Both the position numbers and the translations under genes were made by a program. A DNA stretch of 53,195 bases, taken from Streptomyces sp. MMG1533. Lineage in GTDB: Bacteria > Actinomycetota > Actinomycetes > Streptomycetales > Streptomycetaceae. Location: positions 1-53,195 of the forward strand of contig NZ_LGDG01000263.1 of NCBI RefSeq assembly GCF_001279775.1, written 5' to 3'. Positions 1-8,461 of the stretch are shown here, in pieces; position 1 is the stretch's first letter, and each line of letters opens with the position of its first letter. The notes under the pieces are model-generated. The model was not told the origin of the DNA. It made no database searches and saw only the letters and a program-made list of their open reading frames with translations.

Positions 1-165
1 GCGAAGCCCACCCCGCGCCCGTCCGCCACCGCGGTCACGTATCCGCGGTACACGGCGCACCACCCCCACAAACGACCGGCCCACGGTGCCACGTCGCCGG
101 TCACCTACGTCCTGCTCATCACCGTGCCCGCGGTGATCGCCGTCGCCGCGCTGCGGCCGCGCTAG
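1..165 (+). CDS. C-terminal end of an unidentified protein with a terminal membrane segment (partial)
   Basis: The first 54 codons of the window are open in frame 1 and end at a TAG at 163-165. The visible part is a Pro/Ala/His-rich linker followed by one hydrophobic segment (VTYVLLITVPAVIAVAAL) and a short basic tail, RPR. That is consistent with a protein ending in a transmembrane helix with a cytoplasmic basic end. The start lies outside the window, so family and function cannot be assigned. The next gene starts 21 bases later with its own ribosome binding site, so the two could be cotranscribed. The reading frame is inferred from the open frame and the hydrophobic end, not from a recognised domain. 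Confidence 0.45.
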   Translation, partial: AKPTPRPSATAVTYPRYTAHHPHKRPAHGATSPVTYVLLITVPAVIAVAALRPR

Positions 166-186
166 TGCTGACCCTGGAGGCACCCC

Positions 187-951
187 TTGCCGGAATGGCT
201 TGTTCTCACCCTCGCGATGCTGGCCGTCTGCGTCGTGGTGGTCGCCATCACCTTCGTACGGCACCGCAGGGCGCCCGAGGACGAGGACCCCAGCGAGACG
301 CCGGACGTCATCGAGTACATGACGATGTGGATCGGCGTGGTGTACGCCATCGTCCTGGGTCTGGCCATCGCCGGTGTCTGGGAGGCGCGCAGCGCGGCGC
401 AGGACCATGTCCAGGCGGAGGCGCAGGCCCTGCACGAGATCTCGGAGCGGGTCCGGGTCTATCCGACCGACGTCCGTGACCGTATTCGGGACGATGTCAA
501 CGCCTATGTCGGACACGTCGTGAACACCGAGTGGGAGTCGATGGCCGACACCGGTCAGGTCACCGACCGGGGCACCGAGCTCCTGGAGCGGGTCCGCACG
601 GACGTCACCGACTACGAGCCGCGGACCGACTTCGAGGCCCAGGCCTACCAGCCGGTCCTCGACCAGATGGCCACCGCGGACCAGGCACGCAACTCCCGGG
701 CGGACTCGGCGGCGCCCACCATGCCGGGCGTGGTGTGGTTCGGGCTCATCGGCGGCGGGGTGGTCACCATCGGGATGATCTTCGCGCTGCAGATCCGGCG
801 CACGCCACGCGAACTGGTCCTCGCCGGGCTGTTCTCCGCGCTGATCGCCTTCCTGCTCTTCCTGATCTGGGACTTCGACGCGCCCTACAGCCGGGGCATC
901 ACGGCGTCGGCCGACCCGTTCCTGAGTCTCTTCCCGGACGCCAAGCGCTGA
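187..951 (+). CDS. DUF4239 (bestrophin-like) integral membrane protein
   Basis: A 254-aa protein starting at TTG, with GGAGG at 176-180 six bases upstream. Two hydrophobic segments lie near the N-terminus (about residues 3-22 and 43-62). A charged, helical, extracytoplasmic or cytoplasmic middle of about 110 residues follows (AQALHEISERVRVYPTDVRD and onward). Two more hydrophobic segments lie at about 178-200 and 208-228. This four-helix layout and the EAQALHEI-type sequence match the DUF4239 family, which is distantly related to bestrophin-like channels. Family members have no established substrate. The gene may be translated with the truncated upstream gene; downstream is 245 bp of non-coding DNA. 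The family call is from recognition; channel activity would be inference. Confidence 0.75.
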   Translation: MPEWLVLTLAMLAVCVVVVAITFVRHRRAPEDEDPSETPDVIEYMTMWIGVVYAIVLGLAIAGVWEARSAAQDHVQAEAQALHEISERVRVYPTDVRDRIRDDVNAYVGHVVNTEWESMADTGQVTDRGTELLERVRTDVTDYEPRTDFEAQAYQPVLDQMATADQARNSRADSAAPTMPGVVWFGLIGGGVVTIGMIFALQIRRTPRELVLAGLFSALIAFLLFLIWDFDAPYSRGITASADPFLSLFPDAKR

Positions 952-1114
952 CGACGCCCACCGGTACCGCCGCTGACAGGTGCCCACCACAGAGTCGGCC
1001 GGGAGACGCCCGGCACGCCGCCGTTGTCCCCCGGCCGCAGGAACGCGATCCCCTGAGCGGCCCACACGCTTGCCCCATTCGCGCGACTGCGATCGCGGAG
1101 ACGCACACATGTTC

Positions 1115-1126
1115 CTAGCGTTTCGG
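1115..1126 (+). promoter_or_regulatory. Candidate promoter element upstream of the first surface-protein gene
   Basis: The motif CTAGCGTTTCGG lies about 70 bases upstream of the start at 1197. A near-identical TTAGCGTTCTCG lies at 2610-2621, about 48 bases upstream of the sortase start. TAGCGT resembles an actinobacterial -10 box. No clear -35 hexamer is visible at either place, so this is a weak prediction based on the shared word and position. Confidence 0.25.
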
Positions 1127-1196
1127 TCATCGAGGTGCATTACCGGCGAAGCGGAAAAGGTCCGCAGCTGCTCCTCGGGGACCCGGAGGATTCATC

Positions 1197-1712
1197 ATGC
1201 GCGCGATACGCGTGGCTTCGGCCGCACTGCTGGGCGTGAGCGCCCTGACCCTCACCGCCTGCGCCACCCAGGCGAGCGCCGAGACCTCCGGCTTCCGGGT
1301 CGCCGTCGTACCCACGACCATCGCGGCGGGCGGACAGGTGACCCTCCGCGCGACCGGCTGCGACCAGGACGTGTTCGTCTCCTCCGGCGTCTTCGACGAC
1401 CTCACCATCCGCAGGACCCAGACGTCGGCCACGGCCATGGTCGACTGGGACGCCAAACCGGGCGCCATTTACGAGGTGACGTTCCACTGCGGCACCTTCT
1501 GGCAGAACGCGAGCCTCACCATCGCCGGCGGCCGCCCCATCCAGCCGACGCCGGTTCCGTTGACCCCCGACCGCGGTGTGCACGCCGGTGAGGGCGGCAG
1601 CTTCGCCGGGTTCGACCTCAAGGAGATCGGCCTGGGGGCCGCGCTCATCACGGGTTCGGTCGGGGCGGCGTACTACTTCTCCCGTCGCCGCACCGACGAG
1701 GACGGCGCCTGA
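1197..1712 (+). CDS. Surface-exposed Ig-like protein with lipobox-like signal and C-terminal membrane anchor
   Basis: A 171-aa secreted protein with GGAGG shortly before the ATG. The N-terminal signal peptide ends in LTAC (Cys22), a lipobox, although an ASA-E signal peptidase I site follows closely. The mature part has a beta-rich stretch with two cysteines (ATGCDQDV and FHCGTF), which could form an Ig-like domain with a disulfide. After a Pro-rich linker the C-terminus has a hydrophobic helix (LGAALITGSVGAAYYF) and a basic tail, SRRRTDEDGA. The same architecture is repeated in the convergent gene at 1839-2336 and a sortase lies just beyond, so this is a candidate sortase substrate. No canonical LPXTG or LAXTG motif is present. 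Function is unknown. Confidence 0.75.
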   Translation: MRAIRVASAALLGVSALTLTACATQASAETSGFRVAVVPTTIAAGGQVTLRATGCDQDVFVSSGVFDDLTIRRTQTSATAMVDWDAKPGAIYEVTFHCGTFWQNASLTIAGGRPIQPTPVPLTPDRGVHAGEGGSFAGFDLKEIGLGAALITGSVGAAYYFSRRRTDEDGA

Positions 1713-1726
1713 CGGCGCCGACCACG

Positions 1727-1777
1727 GCACGGGCCTTCGCCCCGGATCCCTGAAGGGACCGGGGCGAAGGCCCGTGC
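1727..1777. terminator. Bidirectional intrinsic terminator between convergent genes
   Basis: A perfect 19-bp inverted repeat: arm 1727-1745 (GCACGGGCCTTCGCCCCGG) and its exact complement at 1759-1777. The spacer itself folds (TCCC with GGGA around a TGAA tetraloop, with A1746 bulged), extending the stem to about 23 bp. It sits midway between the two convergent surface-protein genes and has no U-tract, which is usual for actinobacterial terminators. Confidence 0.85.
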
Positions 1778-1838
1778 GGGTGCGATCCGGTGTCTCCGAA
1801 GGGGGGAGGTCAGACCGGTTTTTGAAGCTCTCGGGCCG

Positions 1839-2336
1839 TCAGATCCGCTTCTCGGTCCGACGGCGCATCCAGAACACGCCTGCGCCGACGACGGCCGCGG
1901 CCACGAGCCCGCCACCGATGGCGATGTCGGTCGGGGTCGCCCCGGTGGAGCTGCCGCCGCCGATACCGCCCTGGACACCGCCGATGACGGTGAAGGCGGC
2001 CGGGTTCGTCAGGGTCCGGCCGTTGCAGTTGACCGTGATGCTGTGCGAACCCGGACGCGCGTTGTCGTTGACCGTCGCGGTGCCCTTCGACGTCTGGTTG
2101 GCGCCGTGGATCGGCGTCAGCGTGGTGCTCGGGAACGCGTCCGAGGTCATGGTGCCGCCGGTGGGGCAGTCGTCGACGGTGACGGTCAGCTGCCCGCCGC
2201 GGGCGATGACACTGGGCAGGGCGACGATGTTGCTCGGGCTGACGCCCATGCCGTCCCGAGCGACGGCCGCGGGGGCGGCGAGCCCGAGAGCGGCGACGGC
2301 GGCGCCGGTGACCGCCAGGGCACGAGTAGTACGCAT
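1839..2336 (-). CDS. Surface-exposed Ig-like protein with C-terminal membrane anchor (paralogue of the neighbour)
   Basis: A 165-aa protein. I start it at the ATG at 2336, preceded by GGAGG and followed directly by a Sec signal peptide (MRTTRALAVTGAAVAALG...). Longer upstream in-frame starts have no signal and no ribosome binding site. The mature region has the two-cysteine beta pattern of its neighbour (VDDCPTGG and VNCNGRTL) and a VIARGGQLTV segment matching TIAAGGQVTL in the neighbour. After a Gly/Ser/Thr linker it ends in a hydrophobic helix (GGGLVAAAVVGAGVFW) and MRRRTEKRI. That end is a cell-wall-sorting-like signal without a recognisable LPXTG box. It is divergent from the sortase gene at 2669, suggesting a surface-display module. 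Molecular function is unknown. Confidence 0.78.
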   Translation of the reverse strand: MRTTRALAVTGAAVAALGLAAPAAVARDGMGVSPSNIVALPSVIARGGQLTVTVDDCPTGGTMTSDAFPSTTLTPIHGANQTSKGTATVNDNARPGSHSITVNCNGRTLTNPAAFTVIGGVQGGIGGGSSTGATPTDIAIGGGLVAAAVVGAGVFWMRRRTEKRI

Positions 2337-2668
2337 GTGATCCTCCGCGAGAGACGCCCCGGGAACCGTCCCCGGTCGATCGGCGAGAAAACGCCTCCCA
2401 GACAGACCCTCAGATGCCTGGCACGGAGCCGCATTTCGGGAATGGTCCGTCCTGGTGAGAGGACACGCCGAGCGATAAGCGCACAATCGGATATCTCCGC
2501 AGGTCACGGACCGTCAGAAAATTCCTGCCCGCGGCAACTCGGATGGCGCACCACAGGTGTCCGGGCCACCCGTTCGCGTCCGTCCCGTCGCCGGTTTCCC
2601 GCGCGGGACTTAGCGTTCTCGTATGCGCGAACAGACGTGGCGACGGCCGCGTCGAGAGGGGAAGTCGA
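2337..2668. promoter_or_regulatory. Divergent intergenic region between surface protein and sortase
   Basis: A 332-bp gap that must hold the promoters for the leftward surface-protein gene and the rightward sortase gene. On the sortase side TTAGCGTTCTCG (2610-2621) repeats the word found upstream of the other surface-protein gene. The middle (about 2465-2530) is slightly richer in A/T. Open frames crossing this gap lack ribosome binding sites and coding bias, and I see no further gene here. Confidence 0.4.
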
Positions 2669-3334
2669 ATGTCTGCGTCCGAGCTGGCCGAACTGGCCGA
2701 AGAGGCGGAGCGGCGGAAGAAGCGCGCTCCCTGGGGCGTGATAGCGCTTGTTCTGCTGACCGGCCTCGCGCTCATTCGCAATGGCTCGGGAGAGTTCGAC
2801 GTCGGGCCGCCGCAGCCCGCGTCGGCGGCCGCGGCGGACAGTCGCCTTCCCGACGGCGCCAGGGCACCCGATCCCCTCCCCTACTCCCTGCCCGACCGGG
2901 TCAGGCTCCCTGCGATCCAGGTGGACGCGCCGGTCATTCCGGTGGGCCTGGACGCGGACGGCTGGGTGGCCGCGCCGCCGCCGGAGGACCCGAACCTGGC
3001 CGGCTGGTTCACCGGCGGTGTCTCCCCCGGCGAGAAGGGCACCGCGGTCGTCGTCGGCCACGTCGACAACCAACAGGGGCCCGCCGTGTTCTACGGACTG
3101 GGGGCCCTGAAGAAGGGCAGTGGCGTCGAGGTCGCGCGCAAGGACGGAAAGACGGCCGTGTTCGAGATCTACGGCATCGAGGTCTTCGCGAAGAACGACT
3201 TCCCCGGCGACCGTGTCTACGGTTCCAAGGGCAGCCCCGAATTGCGGGTCATCACCTGCGGGGGCGGTTTCTCCAAGCAGAGCGGTTACGACGGAAACGT
3301 CGTCGCATTCGCCCGCCTGGTCGAGGTCCGCTGA
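2669..3334 (+). CDS. Class F-type sortase
   Basis: A 221-aa membrane-anchored transpeptidase. I chose the ATG at 2669, which has a purine-rich GAGAGGGGAAG ribosome binding site; an upstream in-frame ATG would add an unrelated basic stretch. Residues 1-20 are charged and helical, 22-37 form a transmembrane helix, and the sortase domain covers about 75-221. All three catalytic residues are visible: His131 (VVVGHVDN), Cys197 (RVITCGGGF) and Arg216 (VAFARLVEV). In the known family the Cys cleaves a sorting motif and links the protein to the cell wall. The short single-domain form with ITCGG fits actinobacterial class F. The flanking paralogous anchored proteins are the obvious candidate substrates, which is inference from position. 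Confidence 0.9.
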   Translation: MSASELAELAEEAERRKKRAPWGVIALVLLTGLALIRNGSGEFDVGPPQPASAAAADSRLPDGARAPDPLPYSLPDRVRLPAIQVDAPVIPVGLDADGWVAAPPPEDPNLAGWFTGGVSPGEKGTAVVVGHVDNQQGPAVFYGLGALKKGSGVEVARKDGKTAVFEIYGIEVFAKNDFPGDRVYGSKGSPELRVITCGGGFSKQSGYDGNVVAFARLVEVR

Positions 3335-3367
3335 GCGATCTCCGACCGGGCGGGCGGCGTATTCCGG

Positions 3368-4216
3368 TTATGTGTGCTGCCGTCGCGGGACGGTGATGTG
3401 GTAACCGGAATCGAGCAGTTGTGGCAGATATTCATGCAGCGCCCGGACACTCTGGGTGCGGTCGCCCCCGGCGTCGTGCGAGAGCACCACGACACCGGGG
3501 GCGGCGCCGTTCTCCACGCGCCCGACGATGGTCCGGGTGCCGGGGGTGGTCCAGTCGAGGCTGTCGACGGTCCAGGCCAGCGGTTCCATTCCGAGTTCGG
3601 CGCCGAGTTGGAAGGCGGCGCGGTTCCAGGCTCCGTAGGGTGCGCGGAACCACAGGGGCCGCTCGCCGTACGCCTCCTCGATGACGTCGCAGGTACGTTC
3701 CATCTCCGAGCGGATCCGCCCGCGGCTCAGGCGGGTGAGCATCGGGTGGGACCAGGTGTGGTTGCCGACGACGTGCCCCTCGTCGGCCATGCGGGACAGC
3801 AGGTCCCGGTTGCCGGCCGCCATCGCCCCGCACACGAAGAACATCGCGCGGACGTCGTACTTCGCCAGGGTGTCCAGGATGTCGGGGGTGAAGCGGCGGT
3901 CGGGCCCGTCGTCGAAGGTCAGCACCATGGAGCTGCCGCGTCCGGACACGCGCAGGAACGGCTCGCGCCGTACCAGGGTCCGGCCGGGCGCGGTCCGTGG
4001 CGGGCCGTATCCGGTCAGGGGCTGGAGGCGGTAGGCGGAGGGCTTGAGTGCGTGGCGCGCCCGGGGGCCGGAAGCGGGGAGGGCGCGCCGTACCGGCTCT
4101 TCGCCGTTGACCGCCGCCAGCACTCCGGCCGTGCCGGCCGCGCCGCAGACCGCGGCACCGGCGAGCAACGCCCGGCGCCGTGTGAACAGCCGTGTGAGCA
4201 ACTGATCCTTCGTCAT
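3368..4216 (-). CDS. Polysaccharide deacetylase (CE4, NodB domain), exported
   Basis: A 282-aa protein. The N-terminus has a twin-arginine-like signal (FTRRRALLAGAAVCGAA). The NodB domain covers about residues 95-275 and has the CE4 motifs: TFDDGPD with the metal/base Asp pair at 102-103, HTWSH giving metal ligands His153 and His157, RAPYG at 191-195, a WTVDSLDW motif and VVLSHD with the catalytic His near 247. These residues define metal-dependent N- or O-deacetylases acting on peptidoglycan, chitin oligomers or other N-acetylglucosamine polymers; the substrate cannot be told from sequence. It converges on the sortase gene (33-bp gap) and lies 121 bp downstream of lysX, the same strand. The ribosome binding site is weak. 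Confidence 0.9.
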   Translation of the reverse strand: MTKDQLLTRLFTRRRALLAGAAVCGAAGTAGVLAAVNGEEPVRRALPASGPRARHALKPSAYRLQPLTGYGPPRTAPGRTLVRREPFLRVSGRGSSMVLTFDDGPDRRFTPDILDTLAKYDVRAMFFVCGAMAAGNRDLLSRMADEGHVVGNHTWSHPMLTRLSRGRIRSEMERTCDVIEEAYGERPLWFRAPYGAWNRAAFQLGAELGMEPLAWTVDSLDWTTPGTRTIVGRVENGAAPGVVVLSHDAGGDRTQSVRALHEYLPQLLDSGYHITVPRRQHT

Positions 4217-4337
4217 GACTCATCAGTCGCCCAAGGCGGACCCGGCGCACCGCAGCAACACCGGGGCGGCGGCACGATTCCACCCGCCCGGCCCATTCGC
4301 GGTGAACGCGGCCTCACCCGTCCCGGGGAGCACACCG

Positions 4338-7300
4338 TCAGCGGCGGCGCACCAGCGGGAACGGCAGCGTTTCGCGGATCGTCAGGCCTGTGAGGAACAT
4401 GATCAGTCGGTCGACGCCGATGCCCAGGCCGCCGGTGGGCGGCATGGCGTATTCGAGAGTGTCGAGGAAGTCCTCGTCCAGTTCCATCGCCTCCGGGTCT
4501 CCCCCGGCGGCCAGGAGGGACTGGGCGGTGAGGCGGCGGCGCTGTTCGACGGGGTCGGTGAGCTCGGAGTAGGCGGTGCCGAGTTCGGTACCGAAGGCGA
4601 CGAGGTCCCAGCGTTCGGCGAGCCGCGGGTCGGTGCGGTGCTGGCGGGTGAGCGGGGAGACGTCGGTCGGGAAGTCCTTGTAGAAGGTCGGCAGCTGGGT
4701 CCGCTCCTCCACCAGCCGCTCGTACATCTCCAGGACGACGTCCCCGCGCCCGTCGTCGGCGGTGTACGGCACTCCGGCGCGGTCGCACAGCCGGTGCAGG
4801 GCCGGTAGGTCGGTGTCGGCGTCGACCTCCTCCCCCAGTGCCTCGGAGATCGCGCCGTGGACCGTCCTGACCGGCCACGGCCCCGAGATGTCGTACTCCT
4901 TGCCGTCCTTGCGGGCCACGGGCGAGCCGAGGGCTGCGGTGGCGGCGCCCTGGATGAGGTCTCGGGTGAGGTCGAGCATCACGTCGTAGTCGGCGTACGC
5001 CTGGTAGGCCTCCAGCATCGTGAACTCGGGGTTGTGCTTGTAGGAGACGCCCTCGTTGCGGAAGGTGCGGCCCATCTCGAAGACCTTCTCCAGGCCGCCG
5101 ACGCACAGCCGCTTCAGGTACAGCTCGGGGGCGATGCGCAGGTAGAGGTCGAGGTCGTAGGCGTTGATGTGGGTGGTGAAGGGGCGGGCGTTGGCGCCGC
5201 CGTGGATCTGCTGGAGCATCGGCGTCTCGACCTCCAGGTAGCCGCGCTCCAGGAGGCCCTGGCGCAGGGCCTGTACGGCGGTGGAGCGGGCACGGACCAC
5301 CTCGCGGGCGTCGGGGCTCGCGACCAGGTCGAGGTAGCGCATGCGGACCTTGGCCTCGGGATCGGTCAGGCCCCGGCGCTTGTCGGGCAGCGGGCGCAGG
5401 CACTTGCCGAGGAGCTGCCACGAGGTGACGAAGACGGTGGGTTCGCCCTTGTCGCTCACTCCCGCCGGGCCCGTGGCAGTGATGTGGTCGCCGATGTCGG
5501 TGTCGGTCCTGAAGCGGTCCAGGCCGTCGCGCGTGAGGGCCAGTTGGTGATCCCCGGACCAGTCGCGCAGCGTGACGAAGACGATGCCGCCGAAGTCGCG
5601 CACCCGCATGATCCGCCCCGCGACGGTGACCCGCTCGCCTTCGCGGACGTCGGCGAGGGCGTGGGTGCGGGCCGGGACGCCCACCGGGTAGGGGTCGATG
5701 CCTTCGGCGCGCAGCCGGTCGAGGGTGCGGTGCCGGATGCGGACCTGTTCGGGCAGGTCCGCATCCGGTTCGGCCCCGGCCTCGTCCCCTCCGTCGAGGC
5801 CGAGCGCCGAGAGCGACGGCAGCCCTTCGGTGGTGGCCGGCCGCTGCCCGCCCTTCGGGTGCCCTTTTCCCCAGAGTTTGCGCAACGACGGCACGGAGAC
5901 GAAGCCTTCGGCGATTCCGGAGGCCAGGCCGATGCGGGCGAGGGCGCCGGTCTCGCCGTAGCAGATGAAGCGCGGGTACCAGGCGGGGCGGTACTTGGCG
6001 TTGGAGCGGTAGAGGGCCTCCAGCTGCCACCACCTGGAGAAGAACAGGAGCAGGCGCCGCCAGAGTCTGAGCACCGGTCCGGCGCCGATTCGGGCGCCCT
6101 CCTCGAAGACCGAGCGGAAGACGGCGAAGTTGAGGGAGATCCGGCGCACGCCCAGTTTGGGTGCCGACGCGCACAGTTCGGCGACCATGAACTCCATGAC
6201 GCCGTTGGGGGCGCCGCGGTCACGGCGCATCAGGTCGAGGGAGACGCCGTCCCTGCCCCAGGGCACGAAGGAGAGCAGGGCGAGGAGGTGGCCGTCCTGG
6301 CCGAGGGCTTCGACAAGGAGGCAGTCGCCGTCGGCGGGGTCGCCGAGGCGGTCGAGCGCCATGGAGAAGCCGCGTTCGGTCTCGGTGTCGCGCCAGGCGT
6401 CGGCCTTCGCGACGACCGCCTCCATCTCCTCGTCGGTGAGGGCGGAGTGGCGGCGGACGCGACAGGTGGCGCCGGTGCGGCGGACCCGGTGCACGGCCTG
6501 CCGGGTCACGCGCATCTCGCGGCCGTTCAGGTCGAAGTCGGGCACGTGCAGGATGGCCTCGTCGCCGAGTTGGAGGGCGCCGAGGCCGGCACGGGCGAAG
6601 GCCGTGGCGCCGTCTTCGGAGGCGCCCATCGCGGCGGGCGCCCAGGCGTGCCGGCGGGCGACGTCCAGCCACGTGGCGATGGCGTGCGGCCAGGCTTCCC
6701 GGTCGCCGACGGGGTCGCCGCCGGCGAGGCACACGCCGGCCTCGACGCGGTAGGTGACGGCGGCCTTGCCGCTGGGCGAGAAGACGACGGCCTTGTCTCG
6801 GCGGGTGGCGAAGTAGCCGAGGGAGTCCCGGTCGCCGTACCGCTTGAGGAGGGCGCGGATGCGGGCCTCCTCGTCGCCGTGCAGGGCGGCCTCCATGCGC
6901 TGCGAGCGGAAGAGCGTGGCGCAGGCGCTGAGCAGGGCGAGGGCACCGAACAGGCCGAGCAGGAAGAACAGGGGGCGGGGCGGGCGGCCGTCGTAGGAAC
7001 CGCCGGAGACCAGACCGCCGCAGACCCGGTCGGCCGCCCACGCGAGACGCTGGCCGCGCGGCAGGGTGCCCGGGAAGACCTCGACCAGTCCCCAGCCGGC
7101 CAGGATCCCGACCGCCAGCCCGACGAACAGGACGGCGAGCGCCCGTCGTACGGCGGCCCGGCGCGAGGCGGCGTAGAACTCCCGCCGGGCCACGATCAGC
7201 AGGGCCAGCGCTAGGGCGCACACGACGAGGGACGGGATCGAGTCGCCGTACAGGCCCACCGCGACGCCGAGGACGTCGGCCAGGATCAGCAGGCCGAGGT

Positions 7301-7601
7301 AGACGACCACCAGCCACCAGGCGACCTTCTTGCGGGCGGCGGTCGCGGCGGCCAGCAGGAACAGGAAGACGGCGTAGGCGAGATTGGCGCTGACCGGGAC
7401 GACCAGTTGGTCGAGGAACCGGACGACCGGGCGGAGCAGGGTGCGAAGGGGCGGGACGAGGGCGAGGAGCACACAGAGCAGTCCGAGGGCACCGAAGAAA
7501 GCGGCGCATCCCTCCGGCACCCTGCTGAGGTAGCCGGCTCCGGGCGGCCGCATCGGGGCCCTGATGTCCTTCGCCGGAGCGTCCTCCATGGTGGCACTCA
7601 T
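4338..7601 (-). CDS. lysX: Bifunctional lysylphosphatidylglycerol synthase / lysyl-tRNA synthetase
   Basis: A 1087-aa fusion protein. The N-terminal third has several transmembrane helices, followed by an MprF-type GNAT-fold domain (about 230-560) that transfers lysine from Lys-tRNA to phosphatidylglycerol. From about residue 620 there is a complete class II lysyl-tRNA synthetase. It has an OB-fold anticodon-binding domain ([15 protein letters not shown]), motif 2 ([20 protein letters not shown]) and motif 3 ([12 protein letters not shown]). This is the LysX architecture known from mycobacteria and other actinobacteria, where lysinylation of membrane lipid gives resistance to cationic peptides. 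It is not expected to be the housekeeping LysRS. A second Met at residue 5 is an alternative start. It is divergent from the stress-protein gene, with 89 bp between. Confidence 0.95.
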   Translation of the reverse strand: MSATMEDAPAKDIRAPMRPPGAGYLSRVPEGCAAFFGALGLLCVLLALVPPLRTLLRPVVRFLDQLVVPVSANLAYAVFLFLLAAATAARKKVAWWLVVVYLGLLILADVLGVAVGLYGDSIPSLVVCALALALLIVARREFYAASRRAAVRRALAVLFVGLAVGILAGWGLVEVFPGTLPRGQRLAWAADRVCGGLVSGGSYDGRPPRPLFFLLGLFGALALLSACATLFRSQRMEAALHGDEEARIRALLKRYGDRDSLGYFATRRDKAVVFSPSGKAAVTYRVEAGVCLAGGDPVGDREAWPHAIATWLDVARRHAWAPAAMGASEDGATAFARAGLGALQLGDEAILHVPDFDLNGREMRVTRQAVHRVRRTGATCRVRRHSALTDEEMEAVVAKADAWRDTETERGFSMALDRLGDPADGDCLLVEALGQDGHLLALLSFVPWGRDGVSLDLMRRDRGAPNGVMEFMVAELCASAPKLGVRRISLNFAVFRSVFEEGARIGAGPVLRLWRRLLLFFSRWWQLEALYRSNAKYRPAWYPRFICYGETGALARIGLASGIAEGFVSVPSLRKLWGKGHPKGGQRPATTEGLPSLSALGLDGGDEAGAEPDADLPEQVRIRHRTLDRLRAEGIDPYPVGVPARTHALADVREGERVTVAGRIMRVRDFGGIVFVTLRDWSGDHQLALTRDGLDRFRTDTDIGDHITATGPAGVSDKGEPTVFVTSWQLLGKCLRPLPDKRRGLTDPEAKVRMRYLDLVASPDAREVVRARSTAVQALRQGLLERGYLEVETPMLQQIHGGANARPFTTHINAYDLDLYLRIAPELYLKRLCVGGLEKVFEMGRTFRNEGVSYKHNPEFTMLEAYQAYADYDVMLDLTRDLIQGAATAALGSPVARKDGKEYDISGPWPVRTVHGAISEALGEEVDADTDLPALHRLCDRAGVPYTADDGRGDVVLEMYERLVEERTQLPTFYKDFPTDVSPLTRQHRTDPRLAERWDLVAFGTELGTAYSELTDPVEQRRRLTAQSLLAAGGDPEAMELDEDFLDTLEYAMPPTGGLGIGVDRLIMFLTGLTIRETLPFPLVRRR

Positions 7602-7690
7602 GTTCCGACTGTAGGAACAGCCCGGCCTCCTCGCCCGTCGAGAAGTCCCGGGCGAGGGCAGGACCTGCGGTTTCCGATAGCCTCGCAGCC

Positions 7691-8167
7691 GTGACGGAAC
7701 AGCAGCACTCGCACTCGCACTCTCACCGGTTCGAGCGGGGCACGGACGGCCCGAAGGTCATCGTGGTCGGCGTGGACGGCTCCGACTCCTCGCTCCGCGC
7801 CGCGGCATATGCCGGCGGGCTGGCCCGGCGCCAGCACGCGCTGCTCGCGGTCGTGTACGTGCAGCCGATGCTCGCGGCGGGCGCGGCGCTCGGGGCGCCG
7901 GTCGCCGACACGACCGACGAGATCGCCGAGGACCTGGTGGCGCAGATCCGGGAGGCGACGGAGCGGACCAAGGGGATATTCGATGTGCGCTGGGAGTTCC
8001 ACACCTTCCGCGGCGACCCCTACAACGGCCTGGTGAAGGCGGCGGACGACCTCAAGGCGGACGCGGTGGTGGTGGGCGCCTCCGAGCAGGCCGGCCACCG
8101 GATCATCGGCTCGGTGGCGGTGCGGCTGGTGAAGGCCGGGCGGTGGCCGGTGACGGTGGTGCCGTAG
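7691..8167 (+). CDS. Universal stress protein (UspA) family, single domain, His-rich N-terminus
   Basis: A 158-aa cytoplasmic protein starting at GTG. After a histidine-rich leader (HSHSHSH at residues 6-12) comes one Usp fold: [16 protein letters not shown] at the first strand, LLAVVYVQP at the second, and a C-terminal ADAVVVGAS...[19 protein letters not shown]. The usual nucleotide-binding signature G-x2-G-x9-G-S is only partly kept ([16 protein letters not shown]), so ATP binding is uncertain. Streptomyces carries many Usp genes whose individual roles are unknown. The His cluster could bind metal, which is inference. It is divergent from lysX across an 89-bp shared promoter region. Confidence 0.9.
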   Translation: MTEQQHSHSHSHRFERGTDGPKVIVVGVDGSDSSLRAAAYAGGLARRQHALLAVVYVQPMLAAGAALGAPVADTTDEIAEDLVAQIREATERTKGIFDVRWEFHTFRGDPYNGLVKAADDLKADAVVVGASEQAGHRIIGSVAVRLVKAGRWPVTVVP

Positions 8168-8230
8168 CCGGGCGGCCCGCCCCGTGGCGGCCGGTGGCGG
8201 CAGGCCTGGTGCTCCGGCTCGCGCCGCGGG

Positions 8231-8410
8231 TCAGCGATATCCGCGCTTCTTCTGCTCGACCCAGACGACCGGGGCGCTCACGGCCATCACCGCCACCACG
8301 ACGAGCAGCAGCCACGTCGGATGCCCGAAGAACAGCGACACCACGTACGTGACGATCGCCGCCAGGCCCGCCAGGCTCGCCAGGCTCGCCCACAACTCAC
8401 GCCCGCTCAT
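8231..8410 (-). CDS. Small membrane protein (59 aa) with two hydrophobic segments
   Basis: A short gene that a length cutoff would miss. The ATG at 8410 follows a purine-rich GAGGGGGAA ribosome binding site and codons are strongly G/C-ending. The protein begins MSGRELWASLASLAGLAA and has two hydrophobic stretches (about 8-27 and 33-50) separated by a short FFGHPTW turn. It ends in a basic tail, EQKKRGYR. This is a two-helix hairpin membrane protein with both ends probably cytoplasmic. No family was recognised. It converges on the stress-protein gene, 63 bp away. The direct repeat GCCAGGCTCGCCAGGCTCGCC lies within its first helix. Confidence rests on the RBS, codon bias and membrane layout together. 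Confidence 0.65.
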   Translation of the reverse strand: MSGRELWASLASLAGLAAIVTYVVSLFFGHPTWLLLVVVAVMAVSAPVVWVEQKKRGYR

Positions 8411-8461
8411 CGGTTCCCCCTCAACCCACCCCGCCCGACCACGCTCGGGAGCGTGATCTTT

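Noticed and set aside
4857..7214. Plus-strand open frame of about 785 codons
   Set aside because: Antisense to lysX, whose motifs are unambiguous. The product is Gly/Val/Glu-rich with no domain.
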